A stretch of 7,882 bases of DNA, from assembly GCA_013041995.1 (NCBI GenBank), contig JABDRA010000071.1:1-7882 (forward strand), in the 5' to 3' direction. The position numbers and the translations under genes are program-made. The stretch is from Anderseniella sp. (lineage in GTDB: Bacteria; Pseudomonadota; Alphaproteobacteria; Rhizobiales; Aestuariivirgaceae). The notes below the pieces were generated by a model. The model was not told where the DNA came from. It did no database searches and saw only the letters and a list, made by a program, of their open reading frames with translations. Shown here piece after piece: positions 1 to 6,623 of this stretch. Every line of letters begins with the position of its first letter. Positions within the stretch are counted from its first letter, which is position 1.

Positions 1-238
1 TTGCTGATCCGAGCAAGCTCATGGCTCGGATGTCAGGATCAGTCAGAAGCCAAACATCAATCAAAAGGACAAACGCCGCCTGACCGGCGATCAAAGCTCG
101 GAGAGTGAGATCACGAACCCGCTGCAACGAAGCACTGGTCATCGGAAAGTGCTCCGCGAACCTGCCAAAATACTGGATGCGAGAATTGGCCACATCATGT
201 GCATATCCTCTCAAGCGCACGCTAATAACTAACTTCAT
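1..238 (-). CDS. Unrecognised protein, N-terminal part (runs off left edge)
   Basis: An open frame on the minus strand starts at ATG 238-236, directly after an in-frame TAA, and stays open for 79 codons to the window edge. The translation begins MKLVISVRLRGYAHDVANSR and continues through QYFGRFAEHFPM to a hydrophobic-rich stretch (AFVLLIDVWLLTDPDIRAM). I do not recognise a family. No clear Shine-Dalgarno precedes this ATG. An internal ATG (residue 36, MTSASLQRVRDL) has GGAG about nine bases upstream and could be the true start. An 8-bp inverted repeat at 7-31 lies inside the frame. Amino-acid composition is protein-like, but coding status rests only on the absence of stops and the plausible composition. 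Confidence 0.4.
   Translation of the reverse strand, partial: MKLVISVRLRGYAHDVANSRIQYFGRFAEHFPMTSASLQRVRDLTLRALIAGQAAFVLLIDVWLLTDPDIRAMSLLGSA
7..31. repeat. Perfect 8-bp inverted repeat (stem-loop)
   Basis: ATCCGAGC at 7-14 is the exact reverse complement of GCTCGGAT at 24-31, with a 9-base loop. No T-run follows on either side, so it is not an obvious terminator. It falls within the partial frame at the left edge and may be a chance or coding-constrained hairpin. Confidence 0.35.
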
Positions 239-573
239 TTGTTACGTGCACGAGATCTTGAGAGATCATTGCATTGGTTCGGTGTAACCGCTGAAAGCCG
301 GGCTGGGTGTTACAGCGAAGTCAGGCGTCGATGACCGTTTATTTCTCACTAGTTGAAGTAGCGAAGCCGGTTTTGAAAGGTATCAAGTTTCGCGTTTCGG
401 TTCCTAAATCCGACACTACCTTCTTGCAGATTTGAGAATTGCGCACTGTTGGCTCTCAACGCCTTATTCCAGACGTGACCTGTGGATTTGGGTTGTCCGC
501 AATGGTGCGGCCTCCGCGTGAAACTTTCACTCGGGTGATCCAAACGCGTGTAGCAGCTCGGTCCCGCATGTCC
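239..573. other. No supportable gene
   Basis: Short frames occur on both strands, but none has a recognisable family, good start context or protein-like composition. An imperfect inverted repeat (CGGTGTAAC at 280-288 with GTTACAGCG at 309-317, one mismatch, 20-base spacer) is the only structure noticed. The minus-strand translation around 460 contains VWNKAL, faintly like the N-terminus of IS605 OrfB/TnpB proteins, but its flanks do not match. Confidence 0.4.
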
Positions 574-1104
574 TCAGCCGAAACGGTGTGCCAAGTTGTC
601 GGGCGGATCAATGCTTTCCCGCGCGGCTTCATTCCAGACAAGTCGGGCAAACGTCTGATTATTCGTGTCAGTCATGCTGAAACCCAACTTGTGCGCGAAC
701 CCCTTTATCGGAGTATTCTCGGGCTGTGCTATCATAGCGACAGCTTTTATTCCGTTTTCTGCCGATAACCGCATCGCTGATTGCATCAGTGCGGTCGCCA
801 TACCTGAGCGGCGAAAAGCCTTATCCACAGAGATCGCCAACTCAGCTTCTCTATTTCCGTCAGGCCAGTCACACATATGAATTAGGCCCCGCAGGACGTC
901 GTCTACGAAGCAACCTACGAGCAAGGATCGCCGCCAATGTATATTGTTGAGTAGGCTGGTAATGCTGTCATCCGTAACCACCGCACAAAAGCGTCTGAAA
1001 CGGTCACTGCAGTCTAGACGCAACAGGTGCGACTCGATTTGCTCTCGGTCAGCTTGGCCTAATTGACGAAAGCGCCAGGTGGATGGATCAATTTTTAAAA
1101 TCAT
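574..1104 (-). CDS. GNAT-family N-acetyltransferase
   Basis: A 176-residue protein of normal length for a single-domain GNAT acetyltransferase, which transfers an acetyl group from acetyl-CoA to an amine. The acetyl-CoA motif A is seen at residues 90-106: a beta-strand AELAISVDKAF followed by the pyrophosphate-binding loop RRSGMA (98-103), the R/QxxGxG/A signature. Near residues 130-142, NTPIKGFAHKLGF matches the C-terminal motif B with its N...klGF pattern. The substrate cannot be read from sequence; the N-terminal half is the variable acceptor side. The start is the first ATG; upstream ribosome-binding sequence is weak. It lies downstream of the FAD oxidoreductase and Nudix genes on the same strand, but the 280-base gap suggests its own promoter. 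Family call is firm, role unknown. Confidence 0.85.
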   Translation of the reverse strand: MILKIDPSTWRFRQLGQADREQIESHLLRLDCSDRFRRFCAVVTDDSITSLLNNIHWRRSLLVGCFVDDVLRGLIHMCDWPDGNREAELAISVDKAFRRSGMATALMQSAMRLSAENGIKAVAMIAQPENTPIKGFAHKLGFSMTDTNNQTFARLVWNEAARESIDPPDNLAHRFG

Positions 1105-1203
1105 GACGGGGTTACGCTTTGCCCAGGTTCCTGGATTTCGTTGCCTGCCAATTACAATGCATTGCGTCCGTGCTTCGATAGAGCGAGCGCAGTTCAGAAT
1201 GGG

Positions 1204-1269
1204 CTAGCCGTGCGTGGCGGCCACCGCCAAAATCAGTAAGAATGCCGGAATCCAAATTGACAGTTTCAT
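1204..1269 (-). CDS. Candidate 21-residue hydrophobic small protein
   Basis: A short frame in the gap between the acetyltransferase and the FAD oxidoreductase. It encodes 21 residues: MKLSIWIPAF, then LLILAVAA, then a short polar end (THG), closed by TAG at 1204-1206. The ATG at 1269-1267 has a good Shine-Dalgarno (AGGTG, with 4-5 bases before the ATG). One positive charge followed by a continuous hydrophobic run would suit a single-pass small membrane protein or a bare signal peptide. It may instead be the leftover N-terminus of a lost secreted protein. A perfect palindrome (1295-1306) sits just upstream. I do not know a named family. Confidence 0.35.
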   Translation of the reverse strand: MKLSIWIPAFLLILAVAATHG

Positions 1270-1294
1270 ATTGCACCTGTGAGTAATTCAATCA

Positions 1295-1306
1295 TTACCC
1301 GGGTAA
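1295..1306. promoter_or_regulatory. Perfect 12-bp palindrome, candidate operator
   Basis: TTACCCGGGTAA is fully palindromic and lies about 25 bases upstream of the small frame at 1204-1269, in non-coding DNA. CG-centred palindromes of this type are typical of LacI/GntR-type repressor operators. No regulator gene is next to it, so the binding protein is unknown. A 12-bp palindrome can occur by chance. Confidence 0.3.
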
Positions 1307-1384
1307 CGACATTGTATGAAACACAGATCACATGACCGGGGGGCGTATCGTCACGGCCGTGTTTGCTGCGCGGGTCTGCTCGGT

Positions 1385-2332
1385 TCATGGAGCTTCGAGA
1401 ATGTCGCGAGCGATTGCGTCACCGCTCATCCAGGCAGCTTCGACACGTGCACCGAGGCACCAGTCACCTCCAGCGTAAATCGTCGCGTCCGCATTTCTCA
1501 CGAAGCGTCTACCGAGCGGTTGAACAACCTTTGCAAAACGCCAACGATGCGCGGCTGAATGGACTACGGCGTCTGCCGCTATCCCCAGTTCACGGATTAA
1601 CAGCGGAAGCATTTTCGTTTTGATCGAGTTCAGGTCGAGTTCAAGGTTTACAGCGCTCCAGCCGGCATTGGCCTGGGCAACCCAGCATCCTTTGCCGGTG
1701 CGGCCCGGCTTGCTGCTGTCGTTTGCAATCCAGGCCAGTTCCGCGTCTGAATCAGAGCGACAGGAAAACCCTTCAGACACTTCCGTATTCAAATTTGCCA
1801 TTAGTGTGAGGCAAGGTTCATACTTGACGTCTGCAAAATCTGACAGGAATGTTTCCTGTGTTTCCAACAAGGCGAGAGCTTGTGGTGCCGGGGCTGTAAC
1901 TACGACCCGATCGAAGTAGTGTGAAACTTCGCCGTCAACAACGATCTCCGATCTGCCGTCTGACCGGCGCACCGCGGTTGCGGTCATACCTTGCCGAACA
2001 TCCAAGCCCTTCGCGAGATACTTGGCCAAGTTCGCCATGCCGGGCGTGCCAACGAACCGAGGGTCACCGGACCCCACGTTCCAGCGGATGGCAGCTCCTG
2101 ATTTCGACATGTTTGCGATTACAGATCGGAAACCTTGGTCGCGTGCGGTTACGTACTGGGCGCCATGATCAAACTGAACGTCACCATCAAGGCGCCGCGT
2201 GGCCACGCGTCCGCCAACGCCACGACCCTTATCGAATACAACAGGCGACCAGCCTGCATCAGCCAAGTGCCGCGCGCATGCCAGTCCCGCCATACCGGAG
2301 CCTATGATCCCGACGCTCGGAATTCGTGTCAT
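1385..2332 (-). CDS. NAD(P)/FAD-dependent oxidoreductase (renalase-like amine oxidase fold)
   Basis: A 315-residue flavoprotein, the usual length for the renalase-like branch of the flavin amine oxidase superfamily. The N-terminal Rossmann motif is clear: VGIIGSGMAGLACARHL with GxGxxG at residues 11-16. FDKGRGVGGRVATRR (33-47) follows, the second dinucleotide-binding motif that contacts FAD phosphates and ribose. At the C-terminus YAGGDWCLGARVEAAWMSG (286-304) is the FAD-closing motif. Bacterial relatives oxidise reduced nicotinamide isomers or have no assigned substrate; the substrate here is unknown. The protein has no signal peptide and should be cytoplasmic. The start follows the Nudix stop by about 43 bases, so the two are probably co-transcribed. 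A purine-rich AAGGGG lies some 10 bases before the ATG. The pairing with a Nudix enzyme would fit nicotinamide-nucleotide housekeeping, but this is inference. Confidence 0.88.
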   Translation of the reverse strand: MTRIPSVGIIGSGMAGLACARHLADAGWSPVVFDKGRGVGGRVATRRLDGDVQFDHGAQYVTARDQGFRSVIANMSKSGAAIRWNVGSGDPRFVGTPGMANLAKYLAKGLDVRQGMTATAVRRSDGRSEIVVDGEVSHYFDRVVVTAPAPQALALLETQETFLSDFADVKYEPCLTLMANLNTEVSEGFSCRSDSDAELAWIANDSSKPGRTGKGCWVAQANAGWSAVNLELDLNSIKTKMLPLLIRELGIAADAVVHSAAHRWRFAKVVQPLGRRFVRNADATIYAGGDWCLGARVEAAWMSGDAIARDILEAP

Positions 2333-2375
2333 AATGGCGTCTGCCCCTTAATGGCGTTCGTCGTTGCTTAATTGA

Positions 2376-2930
2376 TTACTTGATGGGTGTGGATGTCATA
2401 GCGCCGGTTTCTCCAGGGGGATTTGAAAACACGGAGAACTCTGCCTTACCACGGATTTCTCGAAAGTGCCTCAATGCCCAATGCACGGAGGGAAACGCCA
2501 AGTCTTTCCATGGAATCTCATCCCATTCGAATAACGATACTTCCTGGCTCTCCGGGCCGGCTTTGAACCTTGGCTTGGCAAGATGTGCAACGTGGATCAC
2601 TTGAACCTGCGCGATATTTGGGATCGAATAGACTGCCAGGACGTTTTCGATCACGATGTCTGCGAAGGCCTCTTCTTGCGCTTCGCGCATTGCACCCTGC
2701 GCAGCTGTTTCGCCTATCTCCATGTACCCTGCCGGGATAGTCCAGAAGCCTGACCTTGGTTCTATTGCGCGTCGGCATAACAGTAGACGCCCGTCATGGT
2801 GAACCACGGACCCGACCACGACCTTGGGATTTTGGTAATGGATGAACCCGCAAGTGGTGCACACTTCACGCTCAAAGGTGTCGCCATCAGGTGTGTGGCG
2901 GATGAAATTCGTTGACGGTTTATTGCACAT
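2376..2930 (-). CDS. Nudix hydrolase (YjhB/COG1051 type, N-terminal zinc ribbon)
   Basis: A 184-residue Nudix hydrolase, likely cleaving nucleoside diphosphate derivatives such as ADP-ribose or NADH-like compounds. The Nudix box runs from G68 to A88 as GYMEIGE, seven residues, then REAQEEA, matching Gx5Ex7REUxEE except that Ala replaces the usual final Gly. The catalytic glutamates E83, E86 and E87 are present. Upstream, VCTTCGFIHYQNPKVVVG (23-40) is the zinc-ribbon-plus-strand typical of this subfamily. The second knuckle C24/C27 is intact, but the first reads C2-N-K-P where relatives have CxxC, so one zinc ligand seems lost. An in-frame TGA nine bases before the ATG rules out a longer N-terminus. 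It is probably the first gene of a leftward unit with the FAD oxidoreductase. No convincing promoter was identified. Confidence 0.9.
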   Translation of the reverse strand: MCNKPSTNFIRHTPDGDTFEREVCTTCGFIHYQNPKVVVGSVVHHDGRLLLCRRAIEPRSGFWTIPAGYMEIGETAAQGAMREAQEEAFADIVIENVLAVYSIPNIAQVQVIHVAHLAKPRFKAGPESQEVSLFEWDEIPWKDLAFPSVHWALRHFREIRGKAEFSVFSNPPGETGAMTSTPIK

Positions 2931-3643
2931 GAAATTTCACGATTGTTGTTATGCACAGACAGATAGTAGGTCGGCTTAGCTACGATCATGTTCGGACACC
3001 AGATTACAACTGGATAATTCCTCACGTATGCCTGTTCCCACGTCCAAGGTTGCTCTCTCGGTCTAAGATTTCCAGCAATTCACCTTTGACGGGCGTCTGA
3101 AGCAACGATCGGAGCCGCTGAGACAATCCCATCAGCGCAGCTTGTCGGGAACCTTCGTCCGAAGCGCCGAGCAAGAACCACAATCGAGCGCTGGAAACAG
3201 TCGATTGCGGCAAGAGCGGCGGCCTTTCGATTTGCCGAGAACGACAACCACAGTCACCAGAAACAACACCGCAACTCGGATGGTGAGGAACGACAATCTG
3301 GCACTATTCTGACGCCCTATTTGCTTTGAACCTCCTGCAGACCAGATGCTACCGGTACCCATGACGGGCCCCACCTGAGAAGTCCGACTGATACCAGTGT
3401 ACTGCTGAGCTCGGGTCCATCGGAACGATGGTCCCAAAAATCAGGCAAACAGGCGGTCAAACTAAAGCAGACTTGAGCAATGTTGCTTTCGGCCCAAAAC
3501 CGACCTTGGGCCTCACTCCCGACGCGGGGGTGCGGCCAATCATTTCGGACATTCGCTGCAGGAGCAAAGTTCAGGGCATTGTGTATGACCGGAAAGCGGA
3601 TATGAGTGACTGAGAGCGGAGGCTAGCACTGAATAGCGGCGGT
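2931..3643. other. About 700-bp stretch without a supportable gene
   Basis: Several frames of 60-100 codons are open here (for example minus strand 3132-3437 and plus strand 3428-3613), but none shows a family motif, good start context or natural composition. The plus-strand end (about 3490-3600) resembles degenerate intergenic filler common in alphaproteobacteria, which is an impression and not a match. A 7-bp hairpin is at 3491-3512. The leftward Nudix promoter must lie near 2931-3020. The stretch separates the ars operon from the unrelated genes to its left and may be its boundary. Confidence 0.5.
3491..3512. repeat. Inverted repeat, 7-bp stem with 8-base loop
   Basis: GGCCCAA (3491-3497) pairs exactly with TTGGGCC (3506-3512). 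It lies about 130 bases past the end of the last ars gene. No T-tract follows in the leftward direction, so an intrinsic-terminator role for the ars transcript is only a weak possibility. Confidence 0.3.
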
Positions 3644-4282
3644 TCAAGCCTGCGGAAGCACACTGATACCAATGCGCCCCATCATTGCATCAAAATACTC
3701 CGCAACTCGCCGCGGCATCGTCAACCCTTCAACGACGGCCATAGATCGTAGCAATGGCAGGACTCTGAGGTCGTCGCGCGACAGTGTGCCGTTGATGGCC
3801 GTAGGTTCAGCAATCTCATCGGCAAGTTCCTCCAAGACCGGACTAAGTTTCGCCAGAAACTCCTTGGTTTGGGCGCGCAACAGTGTGAGGTCTGGATACG
3901 CTTCGCGTTTGCGCACAATGAAGTGATCGCGAGCCGCGATTGTTCGAAATTCTGGCAGAGGAAGGAGAGGATAGCGCGGCATTGTGAGGAAAGGTGTTAT
4001 CTCGAGCATCTTGTCGGCAAGCGCCGCAATCTCAGAACGCTCGGCACCAGTCAGCATTGGCACCCCAATCGCATCGATATAGTCGACCATCTTCCAACTC
4101 TCGAGCATTGGGGTCCCGTCATCCATAACCAGGATCGGGATGACCCGCCGTCCAACCAGCGTCGTCATCGCGGCGGTATCGTCATCCTCGACAATTTGCT
4201 CCTCGAGGGGAAATCCCTTGAGGGCTGCGATCATCCGGACCCGAAAACACAGTGAGCAATGCTCGAACATCAGCAGTCTCAT
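3644..4282 (-). CDS. grxB: Glutaredoxin-2-like protein (GrxB family), CSLC active site
   Basis: A 212-residue protein resembling E. coli Grx2 (about 215 residues) along its whole length. The N-terminal thioredoxin fold begins MRLLMFEHCSLCFRVRM, with the active site C9-S-L-C12 where Grx2 has CPYC. The cis-proline loop is RVIPIL (P49), and the glutathione-contacting ESW motif is at 61-63. The all-helical C-terminal domain carries INGTLSRDDLRVLPLLRS, close to the Grx2 sequence. The start at 4282 is chosen over the ATG at 4303 because it begins the Grx2 fold directly and has AGAGG five bases upstream. It follows arsH by 31 bases and is the last gene of the ars operon. Grx2 is the preferred electron donor to glutaredoxin-type ArsC in E. 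coli, so it probably recycles this operon's ArsC. The Pro-Tyr to Ser-Leu change should alter redox potential. Confidence 0.88.
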   Translation of the reverse strand: MRLLMFEHCSLCFRVRMIAALKGFPLEEQIVEDDDTAAMTTLVGRRVIPILVMDDGTPMLESWKMVDYIDAIGVPMLTGAERSEIAALADKMLEITPFLTMPRYPLLPLPEFRTIAARDHFIVRKREAYPDLTLLRAQTKEFLAKLSPVLEELADEIAEPTAINGTLSRDDLRVLPLLRSMAVVEGLTMPRRVAEYFDAMMGRIGISVLPQA

Positions 4283-4313
4283 TGGAACCTCTTTTCTTAA
4301 CACAAAAGCATGA

Positions 4314-5024
4314 TCACAACGCTTTCTGGTTTACCCGCTGGATAAGGTCTTCGCCGGTTTCAACCCGCTCGCTGTACCGATCCACGAGGTAGGCACTGGC
4401 GTCGCGGGTGAGGATCGTGAATTTGACCAATTCCTCCATCACATCGACCATACGGTTGTAGTAAGGCGATGGCAGCATCCGGTCATGTTCGTCAAATTGC
4501 TGAAAGGCTTTCGGTACTGAGGACTGGTTCGGTATTGTCAGACAGCGCATCCAACGGCCCAAAATGCGCAACTGGTTGATCGCGTTGAAGCTTTGTGAAC
4601 CGCCGTTGACTTGCATCACCGCCAGCGTCTTCCCTTGTGTCGGACGCACGGCACCAAGCGACAGGGGGATCCAGTCGATCTGGGACTTCATGATGCCGGT
4701 CATTGCGCCATGCCGCTCGGGCGAGCACCAAACCATTCCCTCGCTCCACGTCACTAGATCGCGCAATTCCTGCACCTTCGGGTGGCTTGCGTCGGCGTCA
4801 TCCGGAAGTGGCAGGCCCGAGGGGTCGAAGCTGCGTGTTTCAGCCCCAAAGCGGATAAGAACGCGCGCGGCCTCTTCGTTCATCAATCGGCTGAAAGAGC
4901 GTGCGCGCAACGAGCCGTGGAGCAGCAGGATGCGCGGAGAGTGGGTCGCGCGCATTTGCGGGAACAGGTTAGTCTCGTCGATCTGGCGAAAATGCGCCTC
5001 GTCGATATTCGGCGTGTCAGTCAA
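4314..5024 (-). CDS. arsH: ArsH, NADPH-dependent FMN reductase / organoarsenical oxidase
   Basis: A flavodoxin-fold protein of 236 residues from the TTG at 5024 (242 from the ATG at 5042), the usual ArsH length. Numbered from that TTG, the FMN-phosphate loop HGSLRARSFSR is at residues 36-46. CSPERHGAMTGIMKSQIDW (near 98-116) and GGSQSFNAINQLRILGRWMR (near 140-159) are ArsH signatures for flavin binding and the tetramer interface. ArsH enzymes oxidise trivalent organoarsenicals such as methylarsenite and reduce FMN, quinones or azo dyes with NADPH. I prefer the TTG start because AGGAGG lies five to six bases upstream of it, while the ATG at 5042 has no ribosome-binding sequence. It also gives an 8-base overlap with arsC, the same geometry as the aqpS/patB junction. 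The ATG remains possible. Confidence 0.93.
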   Translation of the reverse strand: MTDTPNIDEAHFRQIDETNLFPQMRATHSPRILLLHGSLRARSFSRLMNEEAARVLIRFGAETRSFDPSGLPLPDDADASHPKVQELRDLVTWSEGMVWCSPERHGAMTGIMKSQIDWIPLSLGAVRPTQGKTLAVMQVNGGSQSFNAINQLRILGRWMRCLTIPNQSSVPKAFQQFDEHDRMLPSPYYNRMVDVMEELVKFTILTRDASAYLVDRYSERVETGEDLIQRVNQKAL

Positions 5025-5433
5025 CGTGCCCTCCTCTTTCATTCAGAATCATGGTCCCATCTTCCTTGTAGAGCGACCAGGGCGGAAGCCTGTCCAGGAG
5101 ATCGAGCGCGACTTCGGACGGGCGGCACAGGCGCACACCATCGGGCGTGCAGACGATTGGGCGGTTGACCAGCACGGGATGCGCGAGCATCGTGTCGAGC
5201 AGCGCGCTGTCGCTGACATCCGGGTTCAGCAGACCCAGTTCCTCGGCCGGAGACTTGGACGCGCGCAGTGCCATGCGCCGAGTCAGACCGGCCGCCGCAG
5301 GCCCTGAAGCTGCGGGCGGGTCCAGCCGGTCAGGAGGTATTCGAACCACCGGCTCCGCTCCTGCTGCGTGCAGGATTTCCAGCACATTGCGCGACGTGCT
5401 GCAGTCGGGATTGTGGTGTATGAAAGTTCTCAT
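5017..5433 (-). CDS. arsC: Arsenate reductase, glutaredoxin-dependent (ArsC, R773 type)
   Basis: A 138-residue cytoplasmic reductase converting arsenate to arsenite with glutathione and glutaredoxin. The catalytic cysteine is C11 in FIHHNPDCSTSRNVLEI, matching HNPxCGTSRNT of plasmid R773 ArsC (Cys12). The arginine triad is conserved: R57 in RRMALRAS, R91 in NRPIV and R104 in RLCRPSE, equivalent to R60, R94 and R107. Residues 31-50 (RIPPDRLDPPAASGPAAAGL) are unusually rich in Pro and Ala where relatives have a charged helix. The ATG is at 5433; it overlaps the preceding aminotransferase stop as ATGA and has GGAAAGAG just upstream. A longer in-frame extension to 5577 exists but lies inside the upstream gene and lacks homology. 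Expression is probably coupled to the upstream gene. Confidence 0.95.
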   Translation of the reverse strand: MRTFIHHNPDCSTSRNVLEILHAAGAEPVVRIPPDRLDPPAASGPAAAGLTRRMALRASKSPAEELGLLNPDVSDSALLDTMLAHPVLVNRPIVCTPDGVRLCRPSEVALDLLDRLPPWSLYKEDGTMILNERGGHVD

Positions 5434-6623
5434 GTGGCTCTTTCCATGCGGTGAATTACGATGGTGTCCGCTAGCCGATCCAACGCTGCGACCAAGCGAT
5501 GTCGGGGGCAGGCTATGTTGAGCCGTCCGAACCCCGCGCCTTGGGGACCAAAGGCGATGCCGCGTGTGATAGCCCAACCCGCCCGCTCCCGTAAAAACGC
5601 GGTCAGGTCATCTGTTGCGAGGCCCAGTTTACGAAAGTCGAGCCAAAGAAGGAAGGTGCCCTCCGGTTCGATCAGGTCCACCTCTGGGATCGCGGCCAAC
5701 CGCTCGCGCACCAGCGCCAGGTTGGCAAAAATATAGTCCACTGCGGCGTCAAGCCAGGGACCGCCCGCACGCCAAGCGGCCTCCATCGCGACACTGGCAT
5801 AGGCGTTGTTCTTATTCACGGTCAGGCGGCTGTTCTCGGCCTGAAACCTCGCGCGCATCGCATCGTCGGGAATCACGGTAAACGCTGCGCAGCAGGACGC
5901 GATGTTAAAGCTCTTGGCCGGAGACAGACAGGTCACGCTGTTGGCTGCATCTGCGTCAGACAGTGATGCAAAGGGCGTGTAGGGATGGCCCGGAAAGGTA
6001 ATGTCGGCGTGGATCTCGTCGGAGACCACCAGAACTCCATGCACCCGGCAGATCATGGCTAGGCGTTCAAGCTCTATTCGGGTCCAGACCCGTCCCACTG
6101 GGTTGTGCGGGTTGCACAAGAACAGTATCCGGGTTCGTGGGTCGGCGGCCAGCGTCGCCAGCCCGTCAAAATCCATCTCGTAGTGACCGGCATGCAGGAG
6201 AAGCGGGCTTTCGAACATATTGCGACCGTTCTCGGTGATGATATCAGCGAAATCGAAAAAGACCGGAGGCTGCACGATGATCCCGTCGCCGGGATCAGAA
6301 AACAGATTTGCTGCGATGGCGAGGCTGTTCAACACATTGGGCGCGCGCAGGATGAAGGTCCGGTTGATCTTCCAGCCGTGTCGTATTTCGAGCCACGCGA
6401 CAAGCGCGGGCAGAAGTCCTTCGGGCACGGCCTCATAGCCAAATACGCCATGGGCACATCGCTGGGCCATCGCGTCCGAAATGGCTGGAGCAACCCGGAA
6501 ATCCATGTCAGCGACACCCGCTGGAAACAAGTCCTTGCCATCACCCCCCAACACCGTAGGGTGCATTTTCAACGCAGGCACTGCGCGTCGGTCGATCTCT
6601 TCGTCGAAATTGAAGTCAGACAT
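5430..6623 (-). CDS. patB: MalY/PatB family PLP-dependent C-S lyase / aminotransferase
   Basis: A 397-residue fold-type I PLP enzyme of the MalY/PatB (cystathionine beta-lyase-like) group. Seen features: PAGVADMDFRVAPAI (35-49), the family's N-terminal signature; FGYEAVPEG (61-69); NPHNPVGRVW (171-180), whose Asn and Pro hold PLP; SDEIHADI (201-208) with the Asp contacting the pyridine nitrogen; SPAKSFNIAS (234-243) with K237 as the PLP lysine; and RLNIACPR with R367 for the substrate carboxylate. Family members cleave C-S bonds of cystathionine, cysteine conjugates or related amino acids to thiol, pyruvate and ammonia. The start at 6623 is preferred over 6665 because it begins at the homologous region and overlaps the aqpS stop by 8 bases. 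Its stop overlaps the arsC start by 4. It is not a usual ars gene, and its substrate is unknown. The symbol denotes the family only. Confidence 0.88.
   Translation of the reverse strand: MSDFNFDEEIDRRAVPALKMHPTVLGGDGKDLFPAGVADMDFRVAPAISDAMAQRCAHGVFGYEAVPEGLLPALVAWLEIRHGWKINRTFILRAPNVLNSLAIAANLFSDPGDGIIVQPPVFFDFADIITENGRNMFESPLLLHAGHYEMDFDGLATLAADPRTRILFLCNPHNPVGRVWTRIELERLAMICRVHGVLVVSDEIHADITFPGHPYTPFASLSDADAANSVTCLSPAKSFNIASCCAAFTVIPDDAMRARFQAENSRLTVNKNNAYASVAMEAAWRAGGPWLDAAVDYIFANLALVRERLAAIPEVDLIEPEGTFLLWLDFRKLGLATDDLTAFLRERAGWAITRGIAFGPQGAGFGRLNIACPRHRLVAALDRLADTIVIHRMERAT

Noticed and set aside
349..543. Minus-strand frame containing VWNKAL, similar to the IS605 OrfB/TnpB N-terminus
   Set aside because: The match is six residues; neither the preceding residues nor the following ones fit a TnpB protein, and no terminal hairpins were seen.
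3132..3437. 101-codon minus-strand frame with a hydrophobic run (VAVLFLVTVVVVLG)
   Set aside because: Only one hydrophobic stretch in an otherwise unnatural composition, no SD and no family; most likely chance.
3428..3613. 61-codon plus-strand frame downstream of the ars operon
   Set aside because: It resembles translated intergenic filler, lacks a start context and overlaps the 3491-3512 hairpin.
4564..5307. 247-codon open frame on the plus strand
   Set aside because: It lies antisense to arsH and arsC, both with strong family motifs; its Arg/Ser/Pro-rich translation has no family features.
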